A stretch of DNA of 64,000 nucleotides from Hydractinia symbiolongicarpus. Taxonomy: Eukaryota; Cnidaria; Hydrozoa; Anthoathecata; Hydractiniidae. Location of the stretch: the NCBI RefSeq assembly GCF_029227915.1, contig NC_079889.1, forward strand, positions 6,202,001 to 6,266,000, read 5' to 3'. Below the pieces are notes generated by a model. It was not told where the DNA came from, did no database searches, and saw only the letters and a program-made list of their open reading frames with translations. A program made the position numbers and the translations under genes. Below are positions 10,996 to 23,524 of this stretch, piece by piece (positions within the stretch are counted from its first letter, which is position 1; each line of letters starts with the position of its first letter).

Positions 10996-11146
10996 AAGCC
11001 CCCCTCCATTTTTGTCTCTGTCTCTTCTATTTCTGATTTCATAGTTAGAAATTTCAAATTGAGCGGAAACTCTTCACTAATTTTCGTTTCTGTTAAAACA
11101 AAATAATCTGGTGATATGTTACTTATAACCTCACGAGTGTCTACTA
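8630..11146 (-). mobile_element. CR1/jockey-type non-LTR retrotransposon fragment, truncated at both ends
   Basis: This is ORF2-type sequence on the minus strand. It starts inside the APE-like endonuclease next to the satellite junction (about 11145) and ends soon after the post-RT phrase RALRFLFDDSDSTYEEL (about 8640). The endonuclease shows TETK (Glu codon 11088-11090), GDMNID and SDHH. A one-base-class frameshift near 11065 separates TETK from the long open frame. The 5' end, any ORF1, the C-terminal tail and the 3' UTR are missing. The neighbouring satellite starts exactly where the LINE stops. Subfamily placement (CR1/jockey group) is from general similarity of the RT and endonuclease and is not resolved further. 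Confidence 0.85.
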
Positions 11147-11203
11147 CCGTTGCCTTACAACACTTCTAACTACCTGAGCAGTCCTAAAAAGGCTGTAATA
11201 TGA
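11147..11203 (+). repeat. Left edge of the satellite: partial first monomer
   Basis: The array begins mid-monomer with CCGTTGCCTTACAACAC, directly abutting LINE sequence. This first unit carries CTGAGCAGTCCTAAAAAGG instead of the usual GTGCACAGTCCTATAAAGG. That variant otherwise appears only deep inside the array, near 34.8, 35.7, 37.35 and 39.2 kb. Confidence 0.8.
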
Positions 11204-12079
11204 ACTATTGCAGTTTAATAAAGGCTTCACACGTAAATCACGTGGTTTCACCTGCCGGCGCAGGTTACCATTGGACTAGTCGTTCCAGTCTCAATGCGCT
11301 ACAACGTCCCAAGTCGTTTTCATTAGCGCCGTTGCCTTAGAACACTCTTAACTTCGTTCACAGTCCTATAAAGGCTGTAATATGGCCTTTTGCAGTCCAA
11401 TAGACTGCAGACGTAAATCACGCGGAGTCAGGCTGTAATATGGCCTTTTGCAGTCCAATAAAGGCTTCACAAGTAAGTCACGTGGCTTCACCTGCCTGCG
11501 CAGGTTACCATTGGACTAGTCGTTCCAGTCTCAATGCGCTACAACGTCCCAAGTCGTTTTCATTAGCGCAGTTGCCTTAGAATTCTCTTAACTTCGTTCA
11601 CAGTCCTATAAAGGCTGTAATATGGCCTTTTGCAGTCTAATAAAGGCCTCACACGTAAATCACGTGGTTCCATCTGCCTGTGCAGGTTACCATTGGACTA
11701 TTCCTTCCAGTCTCAATGCACTACAACGTTCCAAGAAATTTTCCTTAGCGCCGTGGCCTTACAACACTCTTAACAACGTGCACAGTCCTATAAAGACCGT
11801 AATATGGCCCCTTGCAGTTCAATAAAGGTCTCACACGAAAATTAAGAGGTTAAATCTACCTGCGCAGGTTACCATTAGACTATTCCTTCCAGTTTCATTG
11901 CGCTACAAAGTTCCAAGTCGTCTTCATTAGCGCCCTCGCTTCAGAACACTCTTAACTACGTGCACAGTTCTATAAAGGCCGTACTATGGCCTTTTGCAGT
12001 CTAATAAAGGCTTCACACGTAAATCACGTGGTTTCACCTGCCTGCACACGTTACCATTGGCCTAGTTGTTCCAGTCTCA

Positions 12080-12122
12080 ATGCACTGCGGTGGTTACTAT
12101 TGGACTTGTCCTTCCAGTCTAA
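12080..12122 (+). repeat. 43-bp internal duplication making a 225-bp monomer (type example)
   Basis: After CTCAATGCACTGCGG the sequence jumps back to GGTTACTATTGGACTTGTCC and runs through the central part again, so the next landmark ATG is 225 bp away (11986 to 12211). The same junction, GCACTGCGGCGG with minor changes, recurs near 12.86, 13.63, 18.75, 19.71, 20.84, 21.79, 22.75, 24.18, 25.50, 26.27, 27.83 and 29.85 kb. It arose once and was then spread by amplification. It is not seen beyond about 33 kb apart from related CTGCGGCGG fusions. Confidence 0.8.
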
Positions 12123-14929
12123 ACGAGCTACAACGTCCCAAGTCGTTTTCATTAGCGTCGTCGCCTTACAACACTCTTAAGTATGTGCACAGTCCTATAA
12201 AGGCTGTAATATGGCCTTTTGCAGTCTAATAAAAGCTGCACAAGTAAGTCACGTGGCTTCACCTACCTGCGCAGGTTACCATTGGACTAGTCGGTCCACT
12301 CTCAATGCACTACAACGTTCCAAGAAATTATCCTTAGCGCCGCGGCATAACAACATTCTTAACAACGTGCACAGTCCTATAAAGACCGTAATATGGCCTC
12401 TTGCAGTTCAATAAAGGTCTCACACGTAAATTAAGAGGGTCCATCTACCTGCGCAGGTTACCATTAGACTATTCCTTCCAGTCTTAATGCGCCACAACGT
12501 CCCAAGTCGTTTTCATTACCGCCGTTGCCTTACAACACTCTTAACTATGTGCACAGTCCTATAAAGGCTGTAATATGGCCTTTTGCAGTCTGATAAAGGT
12601 CTCACAATTAAATCACGTGGTTTCACCTGTCTGTGCAGGTTACCGTTGGACTAGTTCTTCCAGTCTCAATGCACTACCACGTTCCAAGAGGTTTTCGTTA
12701 GCGCCGTGACCTTACCACACTCTTAACTACGTTCACAGGCCTATAAAGGCTGTAATATGGCATTTTGCAGTCTAATAAAGGCCTCACACGTAAATCACGT
12801 GGTTGCATCTGCCTGCGCAGGTTACCATTGGACTATTTCTTACAGTCTCAATGCACTGCGGTGGTTACTATTGGACTTGTCGTTCCAGTCTAAATGAGCT
12901 ACAACGTCCCAAGTCGTTTTCATTAGCGTCGTCGCCTTACAACACTCTTAAGTATGTGCACAGTCCTATAAAGGCTGTAATATGGCCTTTTGCAGTCTAA
13001 TAAAAGCTGCACAAGTAAGTCACGTGGCTTCACCTACCTGCGCAGGTTACCATTGGACTAGTCGGTCCACTCTCAATGCACTACAACGTTCCAAGAAATT
13101 ATCCTTAGCGCCGCGGCCTTACAACATTCTTAACAACGTGCACAGTCCTATAAAGACCGTAATATGGCCTCTTGCAGTTCAATAAAGGTCTCACACGTAA
13201 ATTAGGAGGGTCCATCTACCTGCGCAGGTTACCATTAGACTATTCCTTCCAGTCTTAATGCGCCACAACGTCCCAAGTCGTTTTCATTACCGCCGTTGCC
13301 TTACAACACTCTTAACTATGTGCACAGTCCTATAAAGGCTGTAATATGGCCTTTTGCAGTCTGATAAAGGTCTCACAATTAAATCACGTGGTTTCACCTG
13401 TCTGTGCAGGTTACCGTTGGACTAGTTCTTCCAGTCTCAATGCACTACCACGTTCCAAGAGGTTTTCGTTAGCGCCGTGACCTTACCACACTCTTAACTA
13501 CGTTCACAGTCCTATAAAGGCTGTAATATGGCATTTTGCAGTCTAATAAAGGCCTCACACGTAAATCACGTGGTTCCATCTGCCTGCGCAGGTTACCATT
13601 GGACTATTCCTTCCAGTCTCAAATCACTGCGGCGGTTACCATTGGACTTGTCGTTCCAGTCTAAATAAGCTACAACGTCCCAAGTCGTTTTCATTAGCGT
13701 CGTCGCCTTACAACACTCTTAAGTATGTGCACAGTCCTATAAAGGCTGTAATATGGCCTTTTGCAGTCTAATAAAAGCTGCACAAGTAAGTCACGTGGCT
13801 TCACCTACCTGCGCAGGTTACCATTGGACTAGTCGGTCCACTCTTAATGCACTACAACGTTCCAAGAAATTTTCCTTAGCGCCGCGGCCTTACAACATTC
13901 TTAACAACGTGCACAGTCCTATAAAGACCGCAATTTGGCCTCTTGCAGTTCAATAAAGGTCTCACACGTAAATTAAGAGGTTCCATCTACCTGCGCAGGT
14001 TACCATTAGACTATTCCTTCCAGTTTCGATGCGCTACAAAGTACCAAGTCGTTTTCATTAGCTCCCTCGCTTCAGAACACTCTTAACTACGTGCACAGTT
14101 CTATAAAGGCCGTACTATGGCCTTTTGCAGTCTAATAAAGGCTTCACACGTAAATCACGTGGTTTCACCTGCCTGCACACGTTACCATTGGCCTAGTTGT
14201 TCCAGTCTCAATGCGCTACATCGTCCCAAGTTGTTTTCATTGGCGCCGTCGCCTTACAACACTCTTAACTACGTGCACAGTCCCATAAGGGCCGTAATAT
14301 GGCCTTTTGCAGTCCAATAAAGGCCGCAGACGTAAATCACGCGGAGTCAGCTGCCTGCGCAGGTTACCATTGGACTAGTCGTTCCAGTCGTAATGCGCCA
14401 CAACGTCCCAAGTCGTTTTTATTACCGCCGTTGCCTTACAACACTCTTAACTATGTGCACAGTCCTATAAAGTCTGCAATATGGCCTTTTGCAGTCTGAT
14501 AAAGGTGTCACAAGTAAATCACGCGGTTTCACCTGTCTGCGCAGGTTACCATTGGACTAGTTCTTCCAGTCTCAATGCACTACCACGTTCCAAGAGGTTT
14601 TCGTTAGCGCCGTGACCTTACCACACTCTTAACTACGTTCACAGTCCTATACAGGCTGTAATATGGCCTTTTGCAGTCTAATAAAGGCCTCACACGTAAA
14701 TCACGTGGTTCCATCTGCCTGTGCAGGTTACCATTAGACTATTCCTTCCAGTTTCAATGCGCTACAACGTTCCAAGAAATTTTCCTTAGCGCCGTGGCCT
14801 TACAACACTCTTAACAACGTGCACATTCCTATAAAGACCGTTATATGGCCTCTTGCAGTTCAATAAAGGTCTCACACGTAACTTAAGAGGTTCCATCTAC
14901 CTGCGCAGGTTACCATTAGACTATTCCTT

Positions 14930-17900
14930 CCAGTTTCAATGCGCTACACAATCCCAAATTGTTTTCATTAGTGCCCTCGCTTCAGAACACTCTTAACTAC
15001 GTGCACAATTCTATAAAGGCCGTACTATGGTCTTTTGCAGTCTAATAAGGGCTTCACACGTAAATCACGTGGTTTCACCTGCCTGCACACGTTACTATTG
15101 GCCTAGTTGTTCCAGTCTCATTGCGCTACATCGTCCCAAGTTGTTTTCATTGGCGCCGTCGCCTTACAACACTCTTAAATACGTGCACAGTCCCATAAAG
15201 GCCGTAATATGGCCTTTTGCAGTCCAATAAAGGCCGCAGACGTAAATCACGCGGAGTCAGGCTGTAATATGGCTTTTTGCAGTCTAATAAAGGCTTCACA
15301 AGTAAGTCACGTGGCTTCACCTGCCGGCGCAGGTTACCATTGGACTAGTCGTTCCAGTCTCAATGCGCTACAACGTCTCAAGTCGTTTTCATTAGCGCCG
15401 TTGCCTTAGAACACTCTTAACTTCGTTCACAGTCCTATAAAGGCTGTAATATGGCCTTTTGCAGTCCAATAGACTGCAGACGTAAATCACGCGGAGTCAG
15501 GCTGTAATATGGCCTTTTGCAGTCTAATAAAGGCTTCACAAGTAAGTCACGTGGCTTCACCTGCCTGCGCAGGTTACCATTGGACTAGTCGTTCCAGTCT
15601 CAATGCGCTACAACGTCCCAAGTCGTTTTCATTAGCGCAGTTGCCTTAGAATTCTCTTAACTTCGTTCACAGTCCTATAAAGGCTGTAATATGGCCTTTT
15701 GCAGTCTAATAAAGGCCTCACACGTAAATCACGTGGTTCCATCTGCCTGTGCAGGTTACCATTGGACTATTCCTTCCAGTCTCAATGCACTACAACGTTC
15801 CAAGAAATTTTCCTTAGCGCCGTGGCCTTACAACACTCTTAACAACGTGCACAGTCCTATAAAGACCGTAATATGGCCCCTTGCAGTTCAATAAAGGTCT
15901 CACACGAAAATTAAGAGGTTCAATCTACCTGCGCAGGTTACCTTTAGACTATTCCTTCCAGTTTCAATGCGCTACAAAATCCCAAATTGTTTTCATTAGT
16001 GCCCTCGCTTCAGAACACTCTTAACTACGTGCACAATTCTATAAAGGCCGTACTATGGTCTTTTGCAGTCTAATAAGGGCTTCACACGTAAATCACGTGG
16101 TTTCACCTGCCTGCGCACGTTACCATTGGCCTAGTTGTTCCAGTCTCATTGCGCTACATCGTCCCAAGTTGTTTTCATTGGCGCCGTCGCCTTACAACAC
16201 TCTTAAATACGTGCACAGTCCCATAAAGGCCGTAATATGGCCTTTTGCAGTCCAATAAAGGCCGCAGACGTAAATCACGCGGAGTCAGGCTGTAATATGG
16301 CTTTTTGCAGTCTAATAAAGGCTTCACAAGTAAGTCACGTGGCTTCACCTGCCGGCGCAGGTTACCATTGGACTAGTCGTTCCAGTCTCAATGCGCTACA
16401 ACGTCTCAAGTTGTTTTCATTAACGCCGTTGCCTTAGAACACTCTTAACTTCGTTCACAGTCCTATAAAGGCTGTAATATGGCCTTTTGCAGTCCAATAG
16501 ACTGCAGACGTAAATCACGCGGAGTCAGGCTGTAATATGGCCTTTTGCAGTCTAATAAAGGCTTCACAAGTAAGTCACGTGGCTTCACCTGCCTGCGCAG
16601 GTTACCATTGGACTAGTCGTTCCACTCTCAATGCGCTACAACGTCCCAAGTCGTTTTCATTAGCGCAGTTGCCTTAGAATTCTCTTAACTTCGTTCACAG
16701 TCCTATAAAGGCTGTAATATGGCCTTTTTCAGTCTAATAAAGGCCTCACACGTAAATCACGTGGTTCCATCTGCCTGTGCAGGTTACCATTGGACTATTC
16801 CTTCCAGTCTCAATACACTACAACGTTCCAAGAAATTTTCCTTAGCGCCGTGGCCTTACAACACTCTTAACAACGTGCACAGTCCTATAAAGACCGTAAT
16901 ATGGCCCCTTGCAGTTCAATAAAGGTCTCACGCGAAAATTAAGAGGTTCAATCTACCTGCGCAGGTTACCATTAGACTATTCCTTCCAGTTTCATTGCGC
17001 TACAAAGTTCCAAGTCGTCTTCATTAGTGCCCTCGCTTCAGAACACTCTTAACTACGTGCACAATTCTATAAAGGCCGTACTATGGTCTTTTGCAGTCTA
17101 ATAAGGGCTTCACACGTAAATCACGTGGTTTCACCTGCCTGCGCACGTTACCATTGGCCTAGTTGTTCCAGTCTCATTGCGCTACATCGCCCCAAGTTGT
17201 TTTCATTGGCGCCGTCGCCTTACAACACTCTTAAATACGTGCACAGTCCCATAAAGGCCGTAATATGGCCTTTTGCAGTCCAATAAAGGCCGCAGACGTA
17301 AATCACGCGGAGTCAGGCTGTAATATGGCTTTTTGCAGTCTAATAAAGGCTTCACAAGTAAGTCACGTGGCTTCACCTGCCGTCGCAGGTTACCATTGGA
17401 CTAGTCGTTCCAGTCTCAATGCGCTACAACGTCCCAAGTCGTTTTCATTAACGCCGTTGCCTTAGAACACTCTTAACTTCGTTCACAGTCCTATAAAGGC
17501 TGTAATATGGCCTTTTGCAGTCCAATAGACTGCAGACGTAAATCACGCGGAGTCAGGCTGTAATATGGCCTTTTGCAGTCTAATAAAGGCTTCACAAGTA
17601 AGTCACGTGGCTTCACCTGCCTGCGCAGGTTACCATTGGACTAGTCGTTCCAGTCTCAATGCGCTACAACGTCCCAAGTCGTTTTCATTAGCGCAGTTGC
17701 CTTAGAATTCTCTTAACTTCGTTCACAGTCCTATAAAGGCTGTAATATGGCCTTTTGCAGTCTAATAAAGGCCTCACACGTAAATCACGTGGTTCCATCT
17801 GCCTGTGCAGGTTACCATTGGACTATTCCTTCCAGTCTCAATGCACTACAACGTTCCAAGAAATTTTCCTTAGCGCCGTGGCCTTACAACACTCTTAACA

Positions 17901-18110
17901 ACGTGCACAGTCCTATAAAGACCGTAATATGGCCCCTTGCAGTTCAATAAAGGTCTCACACGAAAATTAAGAGGTTCAATCTACCTGCGCAGGTTACCAT
18001 TAGACTATTCCTTCCAGTTTCATTGCGCTACAAAGTTCCAAGTCGTCTTCATTAGCGCCCTCGCTTCAGAACACTCTTAACTACGTGCACAGTTCTATAA
18101 AGGCCGTACT
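14930..18110 (+). repeat. Higher-order repeat, period 1028 bp, about three copies
   Basis: Landmarks at 15027, 16055, 17083 and 18111, and at 15691, 16719 and 17747, are each exactly 1028 bp apart. One unit holds five full 182-bp monomers plus two partial units of about 60 bp (for example 15209-15268 and about 15451-15508), which start at the landmark ATG and end at GGAGTCAGGCTGTAATATGG. Part of the same unit is seen at about 11.2-11.98 kb. Copies differ by scattered single bases. Confidence 0.9.
15209..15268 (+). repeat. 60-bp partial monomer (type example)
   Basis: The unit runs ATGGCCTTTTGCAGTCCAAT through CACGCGGAGTCAGGCTGTAAT and is followed at once by a new monomer at 15269. The middle of the monomer has been deleted between GGAGTCAG and the GGCTGTAATATGG near its end. 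Recurs at 16237, 17265, 27120, 28497, 28739, 30705 and 32767. Being 60 bp, it keeps the landmark reading frame and yields the 86-87 codon frames seen at 27120-27383 and 28497-28760. Confidence 0.85.
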
Positions 18111-18249
18111 ATGGCCTTTTGCAGTCTAATAAAAGTTTCACACGTAAATCACGTGGTTTCACCTGCCTGCACACGTTACCATTGGCCTAGTTGTTCCAGT
18201 CTCAATGCGCTACATCGTCCCAAGTTGTTTTCATTGGCGCCGTCGCCTT

Positions 18250-21200
18250 ACAACACTCTTAACTACGTGCACAGTCCCATAAAGGCCGTAATATGGCCTT
18301 TTGCAGTCCAATAAAGGCCGCAGACGTAAATCACGCGGAGTCAGCTGCCTGCGCAGGTTACCATTGGACTAGTCGTTCCAGTCTTAATGCGCCAAACGTC
18401 CCAAGTCGTTTTCATTACCGCCGTTGCCTTACAACACTCTTAACTATGTGCACAGTCCTATAAAGGCTGTAATATGACCTTTTGCAGTCTGATAAAAGTC
18501 TCACAATTAAATCACAGGGTTTCACCTGTCTGCGCAGGTTACCGTTGGACTAGTTCTTCCAGTCTCAATGCACTACCACGTTCCAACAGGTTTTCGTTAG
18601 CGCCGTGACCTTACCACACTCTTAACTACGTTCACAGTCCTATAAAGGCTGTAATATGGCATTTTGCATCCTAATAAAGGCCTCACACGTAAATCACGTG
18701 GTTCCATCTGCCTGCGCAGGTTACCATTGGACTATTCCTTCCAGTCTCAATGCACTGCGGCGGTTACCATTGGACTTGTCGTTCCAGTCTAAATGAGCTA
18801 CAACGTCGCAAGTCGTTTTCATTAGCGTCGTCGCCTTACAACACTCTTAAGTATGTGCACAGTCCTATAAAGGCTGTAATATGGCCTTTTGCAGTCTAAT
18901 AAAAGCTGCACAAGTAAGCCACGTGGCTTCACCTACCTGCGCAGGTTACCATTGGACTAGTCGGTCCACTCTCAATGCACTACAACGTTCCAAGAAATTT
19001 TTCTTAGCGCCGCGGCCTTACAACACTCTTAACAACGTGCACAGTCCTATAAAGACCGTAATATGGCCTCTTGCAGTTCAATAAAGGTCTCACACGTAAA
19101 TTAAGAGGTTCCATCTACTGCGCAGGTTACCATTAGACTATTCCTTCCAGTTTCAATGCGCTACAAAGTCCCAAGTCGTTTTCATTAGCTCCCTCGCTTC
19201 AGAACACTCTTAACTACGTGCACAGTTCTATAAAGGCCGTACTATGGCCTTTTGCTGTCTAATAAAGGCTTCACACGTAAATCACGTGGTTTCACCTGCC
19301 TGCACACGTTACCATTGGCCTAGTTGTTCCAGTCTTAATGCGCTATATCGTCCCAAGTTGTTTTCATTGGCGCCGTCGCCTTACAACACTCTTAACTACG
19401 TGCACAGTCCTATAAAGTCTGCAATATGGCCTTTTGCAGTCTGATAAAGGTGTCACAAGTAAATCACGTGGTTTCACCTGTCTGCGCAGGTTATTATTGG
19501 ACTAGTTCTTCCAGTCTCAATGCACTACCACGTTCGAAGAGGTTTTCGTTAGCCCCGTGACCTTACCACACTCTTAACTACGTTCACAGTCCTATACAGG
19601 CTGTAATATGGCCTTTTGCAGTCTAATAAAGGCCTCACACGTAAATCACGTGGTTCCATCTGCCTGCGCAGGTTACAATTGGACTATTCCTTCCAGTCTC
19701 AATGCACTGCGGCGGTTACCATTGGACTTGTCGTTCCAGTCTAAATGAGCTACAACGTCCCAAGTCGTTTTCATTAGCGTCGTCGCCTTACAACACTCTT
19801 AAGTATGTGCACAGTCCTATAAAGGCTGTAATATGGCCTTTTGCAGTCTAATAAAAGCTGCACAAGTAAGTCACGTGGCTTCACCTACCTGCGCAGGTTA
19901 CCATTGGACTAGTCGGTCCACTCTCAATGCACTACAACGTTCCAAGAAATTTTCCTTAGCGCCGCGGCCTTACAACACTCTTAACAACGTGCACAGTCCT
20001 ATAAAGACCGTAATATGGTCTCTTGCAGTTCAATAAAGGTCTCACACGTAAATTAAGAGGTTCCATCTACCTGCGCAGGTTACCATTAGACTATTCCTTC
20101 CAGTTTCAATGCGCTACAAAGTCCCAAGTCGTTTTCATTAGCTCCCTCGCTTCAGAACACTCTTAACTGCGTGCACAGTTCTATAAAGGCCGTACTATGG
20201 CCTTTTGCTGTCTAATAAAGGCTTCACACGTAAATCACGTGGTTTCACCTGCCTGCACACGTAACCATTGGCCTAGTTGTTCCAGTCTCAATGCGCTACA
20301 TCGTCCCAAGTTGTTTTCATTGGCGCCGTCGCCTTACAACACTCTTAACTACGTGCACAGTCCCATAAAGGCCGTAATATGGCCTTTTGCAGTCCAATAA
20401 AGGCCGCAGACGTAAATCACGCGGAGTCAGCTGCCTGCGCAGGTTACCATTGGACTAGTCGTTCCAGTCTTAATGCGCCAAACGTCCCAAGTCGTTTTCA
20501 TTACCGCCGTTGCCTTACAACACTCTTAACTATGTGCACAGTCCTATAAAGGCTGTAATATGACCTTTTGCAGTCTGATAAAAGTCTCACAATTAAATCA
20601 CAGGGTTTCACCTGTCTGCGCAGGTTACCGTTGGACTAGTTCTTCCAGTCTCAATGCACTACCACGTTCCAACAGGTTTTCGTTAGCGCCGTGACCTTAC
20701 CACACTCTTAACTACGTTCACAGTCCTATAAAGGCTGTAATATGGCATTTTGCATCCTAATAAAGGCCTCACACGTAAATCACGTGGTTCCATCTGCCTG
20801 CGCAGGTTACCATTGGACTATTCCTTCCAGTCTCAATGCACTGCGGCGGTTACCATTGGACTTGTCGTTCCAGTCTAAATGAGCTACAACGTCGCAAGTC
20901 GTTTTCATTAGCGTCGTCGCCTTACAACACTCTTAAGTATGTGCACAGTCCTATAAAGGCTGTAATATGGCCTTTTGCAGTCTAATAAAAGCTGCACAAG
21001 TAAGCCACGTGGCTTCACCTACCTGCGCAGGTTACCATTGGACTAGTCGGTCCACTCTCAATGCACTACAACGTTCCAAGAAATTTTTCTTAGCGCCGCG
21101 GCCTTACAACACTCTTAACAACGTGCACAGTCCTATAAAGACCGTAATATGGCCTCTTGCAGTTCAATAAAGGTCTCACACGTAAATTAAGAGGTTCCAT

Positions 21201-22440
21201 CTACTGCGCAGGTTACCATTAGACTATTCCTTCCAGTTTCAATGCGCTACAAAGTCCCAAGTCGTTTTCATTAGCTCCCTCGCTTCAGAACACTCTTAAC
21301 TACGTGCACAGTTCTATAAAGGCCGTACTATGGCCTTTTGCTGTCTAATAAAGGCTTCACACGTAAATCACGTGGTTTCACCTGCCTGCACACGTTACCA
21401 TTGGCCTAGTTGTTCCAGTCTTAATGCGCTATATCGTCCCAAGTTGTTTTCATTGGCGCCGTCGCCTTACAACACTCTTAACTACGTGCACAGTCCTATA
21501 AAGTCTGCAATATGGCCTTTTGCAGTCTGATAAAGGTGTCACAAGTAAATCACGTGGTTTCACCTGTCTGCGCAGGTTATTATTGGACTAGTTCTTCCAG
21601 TCTCAATGCACTACCACGTTCGAAGAGGTTTTCGTTAGCCCCGTGACCTTACCACACTCTTAACTACGTTCACAGTCCTATACAGGCTGTAATATGGCCT
21701 TTTGCAGTCTAATAAAGGCCTCACACGTAAATCACGTGGTTCCATCTGCCTGCGCAGGTTACAATTGGACTATTCCTTCCAGTCTCAATGCACTGCGGCG
21801 GTTACCATTGGACTTGTCGTTCCAGTCTAAATGAGCTACAACGTCCCAAGTCGTTTTCATTAGCGTCGTCGCCTTACAACACTCTTAAGTATGTGCACAG
21901 TCCTATAAAGGCTGTAATATGGCCTTTTGCAGTCTAATAAAAGCTGCACAAGTAAGTCACGTGGCTTCACCTACCTGCGCAGGTTACCATTGGACTAGTC
22001 GGTCCACTCTCAATGCACTACAACGTTCCAAGAAATTTTCCTTAGCGCCGCGGCCTTACAACACTCTTAACAACGTGCACAGTCCTATAAAGACCGTAAT
22101 ATGGTCTCTTGCAGTTCAATAAAGGTCTCACACGTAAATTAAGAGGTTCCATCTACCTGCGCAGGTTACCATTAGACTATTCCTTCCAGTTTCAATGCGC
22201 TACAAAGTCCCAAGTCGTTTTCATTAGCTCCCTCGCTTCAGAACACTCTTAACTGCGTGCACAGTTCTATAAAGGCCGTACTATGGCCTTTTGCTGTCTA
22301 ATAAAGGCTTCACACGTAAATCACGTGGTTTCACCTGCCTGCACACGTAACCATTGGCCTAGTTGTTCCAGTCTCAATGCGCTACATCGTCCCAAGTTGT
22401 TTTCATTGGCGCCGTCGCCTTACAACACTCTTAACTACGT
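18250..22440 (+). repeat. Higher-order repeat, period 2086 bp, two near-identical copies
   Basis: Landmarks 18881/20967, 19244/21330, 19833/21919 and 20197/22283 are all 2086 bp apart. Rare marker variants are shared, such as GCGCCAAACGTCCC (18391 and 20477) and the 225-bp monomers. Similarity begins near 18.25 kb and breaks near 22.44 kb, where the second copy switches to sequence matching about 19.4 kb. This suggests a third, partial copy or an exchange. Confidence 0.9.
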
Positions 22441-23524
22441 GCACAGTCCTATAAAGTCTGCAATATGGCCTTTTGCAGTCTGATAAAGGTGTCACAAGTA
22501 AATTACGTGGTTTCACCTGTCTGCGCAGGTTATTATTGGACTAGTTCTTCCAGTCCCAATGCACTACCACGTTCGAAGAGGTTTTCGTTAGCGCCGTGAC
22601 CTTACCACACTCTTAACTACGTTCACAGTCCTATACAGGCTGTAATATGGCCTTTTGCAGTCTAATAAAGGCCTCACACGTAAATCACGTGGTTCCATCT
22701 GCCTGCGCAGGTTACCATTGGACTATTCCTTCCAGTCTCAATGCACTGCGGCGGTTACCATTGGACTTGTCGTTCCAGTCTAAAGGAGCTACAACTTTGC
22801 AAGTCGTTTTCATTAGCGTCGTCGCCTTGCAACACGCTTAAGTATGTGCACAGTCCTATAAAGGCTGTAATATGGCCTTTTGCAGTCTAGAAAAGGCTTC
22901 ACAAGTAAGTCACGTGGCTTCACTTGCCTGCGCAGGTTACCATTGGACTAGTCGTTCCACTCTCAATGCGCTACAACGTCCCAAGTCGTTTTCATTAACG
23001 CCGTCGCCTTACAACACTCTTAACTACGTGCACAGTCCCATAAAGGCCGTAATATGGCCTTTTGCAGTCCAATAAAGGCCGCAGACGTAAATCACGCGGA
23101 GTCAGGCTGTAATATGGCTTTTGCAGTCTAATAAAGGCTTCACAAGTAAGTCACGTGGCTTCACCTGCCTGCGCAGGTTACCATTGGACTAGTCGTTCCA
23201 GTCTCAATGCGCTACAACGTCCCAAGTCGTTTTCATTAGCGCCGTTGCCTTAGAACACTCTTAACTTCGTTCACAGTCCTATAAAGGCTGTAATATGGCC
23301 TTTTGCAGTCCAATAGACTGCAGACGTAAATCACGCGGAGTCAGGCTGTAATATGGCCTTTTGCAGTCTAATAAAGGCTTCACAAGTAAGTCACGTGGCT
23401 TCACCTGCCTGCGCAGGATACCATTGGACTAGTCGTTCCAGTCTCAATGCGCTAAAACGTCCCAAGTCGTTTTCATTAGCGCAGTTACCTTAGAAATCTC
23501 TTAACTTCGTTCACAGTCCTATAA

